From: QHBQ01 sp038230695
Lineage (GTDB): Bacteria > Chloroflexota > Chloroflexia > QHBQ01
Direction: 5' to 3'
NCBI GenBank assembly: GCA_038230695.1
Contig: JBBRMT010000189.1
Location: 1 to 9,323 of the forward strand
Length of the DNA stretch: 9,323 nt
Shown: positions 4,943 through 9,323 of the stretch, one piece after another
How positions within the stretch are numbered: the stretch's first letter is position 1
Layout: every line of letters begins with the position of its first letter
The notes under the pieces: generated by a model
Databases searched by the model: none
The model's input: only the letters and a program-made list of their open reading frames with translations
Told to the model about the DNA's origin: nothing
Translations under genes and position numbers: made by a program

Positions 4943-6304
4943 TCATTCTTCCTCGTCGGCGCTGGCATCAGGGTTGGGCGGCTGCAGCGGGAAGCTACCA
5001 AGCAGTCGGCTGGCGGTGCGTACCCGCAGGTTGCCGTCGCGCTCGGAGAGATAGACGTGTTCGCCCGCCAGTTCCTCATCCTCAAGTGGGCCATAAACGT
5101 TGCCCTGGTAGATGATAGTGTTATCCTCGCGCACGGTGCGGCGCTGGTCAGCTTGCGCCGCTGCCGCGCTAAAGTCGGGGATAGTCATGTCACTAAAGCT
5201 GGCATCACTCAGGCTTGCGCCACCCAGCGCCTCGCGGGCGCGGCGGGCAAACTCGTCTTCCTCTTCGCGGATGCCCGCGCTGGCGCTCTTGATGTCAATC
5301 CGCCAGCCGGTCAGCTTGGCGGCAAGGCGGGCGTTCTGCCCCTCCTTGCCAATCGCCAGCGACAGTTGTCGCTCCGGCACGACGACGGTAGCCGTCTTAT
5401 CCTCTTCGTTCAGGTCAACGCTAACCACCTGGGCGGGGCTGAGGGCGTTGGCGATGAAGCTGCCATGGTCTTCGCTCCACTGCACCACGTCTATCTTCTC
5501 GCCGTAAAGTTCGTTGACGATGTTCTGGATGCGGATGCCGCGCATTCCCACGCAGGAGCCGACCGGATCCACCCCTTCCTGGCGGGCGGCCACTGCCACC
5601 TTGGAGCGGGTGCCGGGTTCGCGGGCGATTGATTTAATCTCCACCGTGCCATTGAAGATCTCCGGCACTTCAAGCTCGAACAGGCGGCGCAGCAGGTTGC
5701 GATGGGTGCGGCTGACCACCAGGGCTGGCCCACGATGGCTCTTCTGCACCTCGACTAGATAAACCTTCAGCCGCTGGCCCAGGCGATAGCGTTCACTCTT
5801 CACCTGTTCGCCTTCGGGCAGGATCGCCTCGGCCTTACCCAGTTCCAGCACCAGTGCGTGCTGCTCCTGACGCTGCACCGTGCCGTTGATGATGTCGCCC
5901 ACGCGGTCGTAATATTCGCTATATACCTGGTCGCGCTCGGCCTCACGGATGCGCTGCAACACCACCTGTTTGGCGGTTTGCGCTGCGATGCGGCCAAAGT
6001 CGTTGGGGGTGCTTTCCACGTCAATAGTGTCGCCCAGCTTGACGCTGGCCTTCAGCTTCTTGGCCTGATCCAGCGTGATCTGGTTGATGTCCTCGGTTGG
6101 CCCCTCGACCACCAGCTTGTGGGCAAACACCCTTGCGCCCACGCTATCTTTCGGTTCAATTTTAACGGTGGCGTTGACGTTGTCGCCGACCTGCCGCTTA
6201 TAGGCGCTAAGTAGCGCCGCCTCCAGGCTCTCGATAATCACCTCGGCGGGGATGCTGCGTTCGGCAGCGATCTGGGCAATGGCGGCGTATAGTTCGCTCT
6301 TCAT
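4943..6304 (-). CDS. nusA: Transcription termination/antitermination protein NusA
   Basis: NusA binds RNA polymerase and nascent RNA, controlling pausing, intrinsic termination and antitermination. The 453-residue product has an RNA-polymerase-binding N-terminal domain (about 1-125), an S1 domain (about 135-200), KH1 (about 205-285, with VGSCVGMRGIRIQNI at 248-262) and KH2 (about 290-345, with IGKEGQNARLAAKLTGW at 318-334). An acidic extension of about 105 residues follows; it does not look like the E. coli acidic repeats. The ATG at 6304 starts the conserved MKSELYAAIAQIAAER. GGAAGG at 6317-6322 is 12 nt away, a long spacing, just below a perfect palindrome. nusA is the first gene of the cluster, with its own promoter; rimP, its usual upstream partner, is absent from this position. 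A terminator-like hairpin in its leader may allow autoregulation. Confidence 0.97.
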   Translation of the reverse strand: MKSELYAAIAQIAAERSIPAEVIIESLEAALLSAYKRQVGDNVNATVKIEPKDSVGARVFAHKLVVEGPTEDINQITLDQAKKLKASVKLGDTIDVESTPNDFGRIAAQTAKQVVLQRIREAERDQVYSEYYDRVGDIINGTVQRQEQHALVLELGKAEAILPEGEQVKSERYRLGQRLKVYLVEVQKSHRGPALVVSRTHRNLLRRLFELEVPEIFNGTVEIKSIAREPGTRSKVAVAARQEGVDPVGSCVGMRGIRIQNIVNELYGEKIDVVQWSEDHGSFIANALSPAQVVSVDLNEEDKTATVVVPERQLSLAIGKEGQNARLAAKLTGWRIDIKSASAGIREEEDEFARRAREALGGASLSDASFSDMTIPDFSAAAAQADQRRTVREDNTIIYQGNVYGPLEDEELAGEHVYLSERDGNLRVRTASRLLGSFPLQPPNPDASADEEE

Positions 6305-6324
6305 TGGTGCGGTTTACCTTCCGT

Positions 6325-6344
6325 ACCCGCCAGCGCTGGCGGGT
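6325..6344. promoter_or_regulatory. Perfect 20-bp palindrome in the nusA leader
   Basis: The sequence acccgccagcgctggcgggt equals its own reverse complement. As RNA it would fold into an 8-bp GC-rich stem with a GCGC loop, ending 2 nt upstream of the GGAAGG that probably serves nusA and 20 nt before its ATG. As DNA it could be a dimeric operator. It could also be a stray REP-type element. Confidence 0.6.
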
Positions 6345-6373
6345 GTCAGCAAATGTTAGATCCTCTCAAGCAA

Positions 6374-6399
6374 TAGAAAAAGTGGGGTGCGCCCACTTT
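6374..6399 (-). terminator. Terminator-like hairpin in the nusA leader
   Basis: On the minus strand AAAGTGGG (6399 to 6392) pairs with CCCACTTT (6386 to 6379) around a 5-nt loop, and the T run extends past the stem as TTTTTCTAT. It lies about 30 nt downstream of the predicted transcription start and about 75 nt before the ATG. Part of the T run is inside the stem, so strength is uncertain. An attenuator here would let NusA level feed back on its own operon. Confidence 0.45.
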
Positions 6400-6433
6400 C
6401 GGAGAACTGCGGAGGGGTTGTCTGTTCAACGTA

Positions 6434-6462
6434 ATTATACCACTTTTGGGGGTTTGGTGCAA
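6434..6462 (-). promoter_or_regulatory. Promoter of the nusA-ylxR-infB-rbfA cluster
   Basis: TTGCAC (6457-6462) and a perfect TATAAT (6434-6439) are 17 bp apart on the minus strand. Transcription would start near 6427, giving a leader of about 120 nt containing a terminator-like hairpin and a 20-bp palindrome. The -35 box lies in CAATTTGCACC, close to CAATTTACACC at the edge of the 82/83-bp repeats nearby. Confidence 0.7.
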
Positions 6463-6539
6463 ATTGTAGGCGTGGGCAGCTAGCGCCACCCTTATTCGCT
6501 TTACGCAAACGGGCGGCGTTGTTTGTTACAGGATAGCTG

Positions 6540-6621
6540 AGCAGATGGTGTAAATTGCACCAGGGCGGGCCGCCGCCCGCCCCTACGGAAACACACTACC
6601 TGCTTGGCGAATTGGTATTAC
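6540..6621. repeat. Direct repeat copy A, downstream of the propeller gene
   Basis: Starts agcagatggtgtaaattg and ends ggtattac; it matches 7929-8011 over its length with scattered differences and one single-base gap. The core GGGCGGGC (6563-6570) and GCCCGCCC (6575-6582) is an 8-bp stem with loop CGCC. It lies immediately after the stop codon of the minus-strand propeller gene. The hairpin may serve as a transcript end, but no proper U-tract follows. The rest of 6463-6539 shows nothing else I can support. Confidence 0.85.
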
Positions 6622-7884
6622 CTAACCTAACTTTCCGGTGTACGTGTTCCAGTTACCGGAGAGGAAGTGCAGGATTGCGCCCGGATTGGTGGGGTTGCCG
6701 CTTGCGCCGACCGCCCAGCCTTCGAGCGGGCTAGCGCCAAACAGGATGCTTAGGGCGTTGATGGTGCCGTTGGACGCAACTGGATTGGCAACCTTGCTCC
6801 ACACGCCATTCTGGTAGTGCAGCAGATCGCTACCCACCGCCCACGCCTCGGTATTGCTGACCACGCTGACATCGTGCAGCGCAGCGGTGGTGCCGCTGCT
6901 CATGGTCGTCCATTGGCCGTTGGCGTAGTGCAGGATCGCGCCGCCGTTGCCGACGATCCAGCCGTTGTTGGCATCTTGCATCCGCACGCGGTTGAGCGAG
7001 GTGGATAGCGGTGCGCCAAACTGCTGCCATGCGCCGTTGCTGTAGTGCATGATGATACCCTTGCCGCTCTGCCCATCAGTGGACATATAGCCCACCGCCC
7101 AGCCCTCATCAGCATTGACCATATCAATGCTGGTCAGGGTCGCATGGTTAGGCGTGGGTGTTACAGTCCACTTGCCAATGTTGTTCTCCACAATTACACC
7201 GTTGCCGACGAACCAGTAGACACCGAGGTCGGACTGATCTACATCGTAGAGGTCGGCGCTGGTTGGTGAATTAACCACCCCCCACTGCCCGTTGAAGGCC
7301 AGCATCGTGCCTTTGTCGCCAACTGCGTAGCCGAGTCCTTTGGGGCTAATGTAGATACCGTGCAGATTGTTGGGGGTAAGATGCACGTCCTTCTGCCAGC
7401 TAGCGTTGATGTAATGGTAGATGCTGCCTGCATTACCGACGGCATAGCCCTCTTCGGTGGAGAACATCAGGATACCGTTCAGGGCTGCGTCAATCTTCGC
7501 GCCAGGCACAGGGGCGGGGGTAGGCACGCCATTGGGGTACTTCTCGTGCAGGCGGTAGGTGCCAAGCTGCGATAGCAACACGTCATAGGGCGGCTGGTTC
7601 TCAGGATGGTACTCGAACACCGCCCGCTCGAAATACTGCACGGTATAGGGCTTGCCGTTCAGGTCGGATACCTCGGTGAACTCATCAGTGAGCGGGTAGC
7701 CGAACTGGGCTAGGCTGCCGTGCTGATTCCAGTAGGCGAGGAAGCCAGCCTTGACCGTATGACCGGTCTCGCTGAAGTAGCGCGAGTCGCTCTGCGCCGT
7801 GGCGGGTAGGTAGCTGCTGCCACCCACGAATATCAGGCCGAGCAGCACGATCAGCGTTGCAACTATCGTAGTGATACGTCTCAT
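6622..7884 (-). CDS. Secreted seven-repeat beta-propeller protein with Chloroflexota-type N-terminal module
   Basis: The 420-residue protein begins with a signal peptide: basic MRR, a hydrophobic core at about 5-24 and probable cleavage near ATA-Q (30/31). Residues 35-115 form a module common in exported Chloroflexota proteins, as I recall, with GHTVKAGFLAYWNQHG (41-56), FGYPLTDEF (61-69) and QYFERAVFEYHPEN (83-96). A Pro-rich linker (118-128) leads to seven repeats centred on [YW]xVG, with the glycine at 150, 189, 227, 265, 312, 351 and 393 (spacing 38-47). Most are followed by a [IL]xHYxNGxW strand. This resembles Ycf48/BNR-type propellers, so a seven-bladed propeller outside the cytoplasmic membrane is likely. 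The partner or substrate is unknown; no catalytic motif is evident. AAAGGAG (7896-7902) lies 11 nt before the ATG at 7884. The gene is flanked by 82/83-bp direct repeats and is unrelated to its neighbours. Confidence 0.85.
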   Translation of the reverse strand: MRRITTIVATLIVLLGLIFVGGSSYLPATAQSDSRYFSETGHTVKAGFLAYWNQHGSLAQFGYPLTDEFTEVSDLNGKPYTVQYFERAVFEYHPENQPPYDVLLSQLGTYRLHEKYPNGVPTPAPVPGAKIDAALNGILMFSTEEGYAVGNAGSIYHYINASWQKDVHLTPNNLHGIYISPKGLGYAVGDKGTMLAFNGQWGVVNSPTSADLYDVDQSDLGVYWFVGNGVIVENNIGKWTVTPTPNHATLTSIDMVNADEGWAVGYMSTDGQSGKGIIMHYSNGAWQQFGAPLSTSLNRVRMQDANNGWIVGNGGAILHYANGQWTTMSSGTTAALHDVSVVSNTEAWAVGSDLLHYQNGVWSKVANPVASNGTINALSILFGASPLEGWAVGASGNPTNPGAILHFLSGNWNTYTGKLG

Positions 7885-7914
7885 TTTATCTTATGCTCCT
7901 TTATGTTAGGGGTT

Positions 7915-7943
7915 ATATTAGTTAACCAAGCAGATGGTGTAAA
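7915..7943 (-). promoter_or_regulatory. Probable promoter of the propeller gene
   Basis: TTTACA (7938-7943) and TAATAT (7915-7920) on the minus strand are 17 bp apart, and the -10 box ends about 30 nt before the ATG at 7884. The -35 box is within repeat copy B, so the repeat appears to supply part of the promoter. The equivalent TTTACA in copy A has no -10 box at the right distance. Confidence 0.5.
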
Positions 7944-8011
7944 TTGAACCAGGGCGGGCAGCCGTCCGCCCCTACAGAAAACACTTCATCTCCTTGACGT
8001 AGTGGTATTAC
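7929..8011. repeat. Direct repeat copy B, upstream of the propeller gene
   Basis: Second copy of the element at 6540-6621, in the same orientation. The palindromic core is less perfect here (gggcgggc paired with gtccgccc, one G-U pair). It occupies part of the 287-bp divergent gap between the propeller gene and yvcK. The rest of that gap holds the two promoters and otherwise nothing I recognise. No transposase gene and no obvious target duplication accompany the repeats. Confidence 0.85.
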
Positions 8012-8085
8012 TTTGGCCCTTTGCGCCAATGGCTGCAAGCGGTCACCATACTATAGACGAAGAGAGTTGGCTAAAGGTTGCATCT

Positions 8086-8114
8086 TTGCCCGCGCCATAG
8101 CGGTATGGTATAAT
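8086..8114 (+). promoter_or_regulatory. Probable promoter of the yvcK-like gene
   Basis: TTGCCC (8086-8091) and a perfect TATAAT (8109-8114) are separated by 17 bp. Transcription would begin near 8121, about 50 nt before the ATG at 8172. It fires away from the propeller gene. Confidence 0.65.
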
Positions 8115-8171
8115 TCAGCCGCCCGCTGAGAGCAATTATTCAGAATAGAAGGCAGGTTTGGTTAACTAATC

Positions 8172-9323
8172 ATGCAAAATCTTCGCCGCTGGCTGCTGCC
8201 AGGGATGCACGTCAAACGCTGGCTAGCCTTGCTCACGCTCGGCCTGCTGCTGGTCAGCATCGGCCTGGCGGTGGCCGTCCGCGCCGTCTATGTGGCGCTG
8301 CCGCCCGATTTGAAGGTCAGTGATCCGGCGGCTACAGTTGCGCTAAAGTTTATTGGCGACCCCTGGCGCGAGATTCTGATCATCGGTGTAGGGCTGGTGG
8401 TGGCGGTTATTGCTTTGACCATGGTAAGCAAGGGGGTGCTAGAAGCGGTGCAGGCGATGAGCGAACGCACACATGAATCGGCAAGCGCCAGTTCAGCCTA
8501 TCGCAACACCAATGGCAATGCCAACGGCAAGATCAATGGCCGAGGCGCACCGCTGGTGGATATAATCCACGCCTATCGCTTCCCCAGCACGCCTAAGCCA
8601 CGCGGCCCGCGTATCGTCTGCATTGGTGGCGGCACCGGAATGCCGACCATGCTGCGCGGGCTGAAGCAAGTGACCGACGACCTGACCGCCGTGGTAACTA
8701 TGGCCGACGATGGCGGTAGCAGCGGGCGCATCCGCGAGGAGTTTGGGATGTTGCCTCCCGGCGATATTCGCAACAACCTGGTCGCTCTGGCCGAAACCGA
8801 GCCATTGATGGGAGAGCTGTTCCAGTATCGCTTCAAGGAAGGCAGTCTGGAGGGTCACAGCTTTGGCAACCTGTTCATCGTTGCTCTAACCGATATAACT
8901 GGCAGCTTCGAGCAGGCGGTGCGCGAGTCGTCGCGGGTGTTGGCGGTGAAGGGGCGGGTACTGCCCACCACCCTTGCCAACCTGACTATCAGCGCACAGA
9001 TGAGCGACGGCACGATTATTCGCGGCGAGTCGAATGTGGGCCACAGCCACGGGCGCATCACCCACATGATGACCGAACCGGCCAACGCGCCCGGCTACCC
9101 CGACGCGCTGCGGGCAATTGATGAGGCCGAGCTAATCGTGCTTGGCCCCGGCAGCCTCTACACCAGCGTTATCCCTAACCTGCTGGTGCAGGATATTGCC
9201 CGCGCCGTGATTGCCTCACCTGCGCTGAAGGTTTATATTTGCAATGTTGCCACCCAGCCGGGCGAGACCGACGGCATGAGCTCCCTCGACCATGTGAGTG
9301 CTTTGCTGCAGAAAGCGGGCGAC
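8172..9323 (+). CDS. yvcK: YvcK/CofD-like protein with N-terminal membrane anchor (3' end beyond window)
   Basis: An open frame of 384 codons runs off the right edge. Residues 147-384 match the YvcK (gluconeogenesis factor) family, related to CofD: RIVCIGGGTGMPTMLRGLK (147-165), ADDGGSSGRIREEFGMLPPGDIRNNL (178-203), GHSFGNLFIVAL (228-239) and LIVLGPGSLYTSVIPNLL (321-338). YvcK proteins bind UDP-sugars and affect carbon metabolism, cell-wall synthesis and cell shape; most are soluble, about 320 residues. Here 146 extra residues precede the domain: helices at about 19-41 and 67-88, then an Asn/Gly-rich linker (about 109-124), implying the domain is tethered at the cytoplasmic face. The start at 8172 lacks a strong Shine-Dalgarno; Met11 is an alternative that keeps both helices. 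Probably 70-100 residues lie beyond the edge. rapZ and whiA, common neighbours, are not visible upstream. Confidence 0.9.
   Translation, partial: MQNLRRWLLPGMHVKRWLALLTLGLLLVSIGLAVAVRAVYVALPPDLKVSDPAATVALKFIGDPWREILIIGVGLVVAVIALTMVSKGVLEAVQAMSERTHESASASSAYRNTNGNANGKINGRGAPLVDIIHAYRFPSTPKPRGPRIVCIGGGTGMPTMLRGLKQVTDDLTAVVTMADDGGSSGRIREEFGMLPPGDIRNNLVALAETEPLMGELFQYRFKEGSLEGHSFGNLFIVALTDITGSFEQAVRESSRVLAVKGRVLPTTLANLTISAQMSDGTIIRGESNVGHSHGRITHMMTEPANAPGYPDALRAIDEAELIVLGPGSLYTSVIPNLLVQDIARAVIASPALKVYICNVATQPGETDGMSSLDHVSALLQKAGD

Noticed and set aside
4865..5632. Plus-strand open frame of 255 codons antisense to nusA
   Set aside because: It overlaps nusA, whose domain match is clear, and its first residues are the translated REP palindrome; no family resemblance.
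6540..8011. Composite transposon around the propeller gene
   Set aside because: The flanking repeats are only 82/83 bp, encode nothing, and no transposase or target-site duplication is seen; they look like interspersed palindromic elements.
8288..9085. Minus-strand open frames opposite yvcK
   Set aside because: They are antisense shadows; the plus-strand frame is uninterrupted to the window edge and carries all the YvcK motifs.

Overview
The window looks like chromosomal DNA from a member of the Chloroflexota (green non-sulfur lineage). The best evidence is the secreted protein at 6622-7884. Its N-terminal module (a GHT..GFL.YW..HG....FGYP core, then QYFER..FEYHPEN.PPYDVLL) is a pattern I associate with extracytoplasmic proteins of that phylum. 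Short interspersed palindromic and heptamer repeats in nearly every intergenic gap also fit. The phylum call comes from recalled family patterns, not a database search.

Layout, left to right. Positions 1-312 hold no gene, only a repeat cluster: a 66-bp direct tandem repeat facing two related inverted copies. Positions 313-1056 (minus) encode an unrecognised three-helix membrane protein with its own promoter. Positions 1167-6304 (minus) carry a translation/transcription cluster, in transcription order nusA, ylxR, infB, rbfA. A promoter with a perfect TATAAT and a 17-bp spacer lies about 130 bp upstream of nusA. Positions 6305-6621 hold the nusA leader, that promoter and a palindromic repeat. 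Positions 6622-7884 (minus) encode a secreted seven-repeat beta-propeller protein, flanked on both sides by an 82/83-bp direct repeat. From 8172 to the right edge (plus) lies the first 384 codons of a YvcK-type protein with an unusual membrane-anchored N-terminus.

The nusA-rbfA genes act in one expression pathway: NusA in elongation, pausing and termination, YlxR as an RNA-binding accessory protein, IF2 in initiator tRNA delivery, and RbfA in 30S maturation. rimP (normally before nusA) and ylxQ (often between ylxR and infB) are absent from their usual places.

The most interesting signal is the roughly 300-nt leader between ylxR and infB. It contains an intrinsic terminator (8-bp GC-rich stem plus five U residues). 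About 120 nt upstream of it is a segment that can form about 15 base pairs with the terminator's 5' arm. That is the layout of a transcription-attenuation switch controlling infB and rbfA. Other points are a terminator-like hairpin and a perfect 20-bp palindrome in the nusA leader, a long inverted repeat of heptamers filling the infB-rbfA gap, a TTG start for rbfA with a ten-base perfect Shine-Dalgarno, and six 45-bp in-frame repeats giving IF2 a glycine-rich arm.
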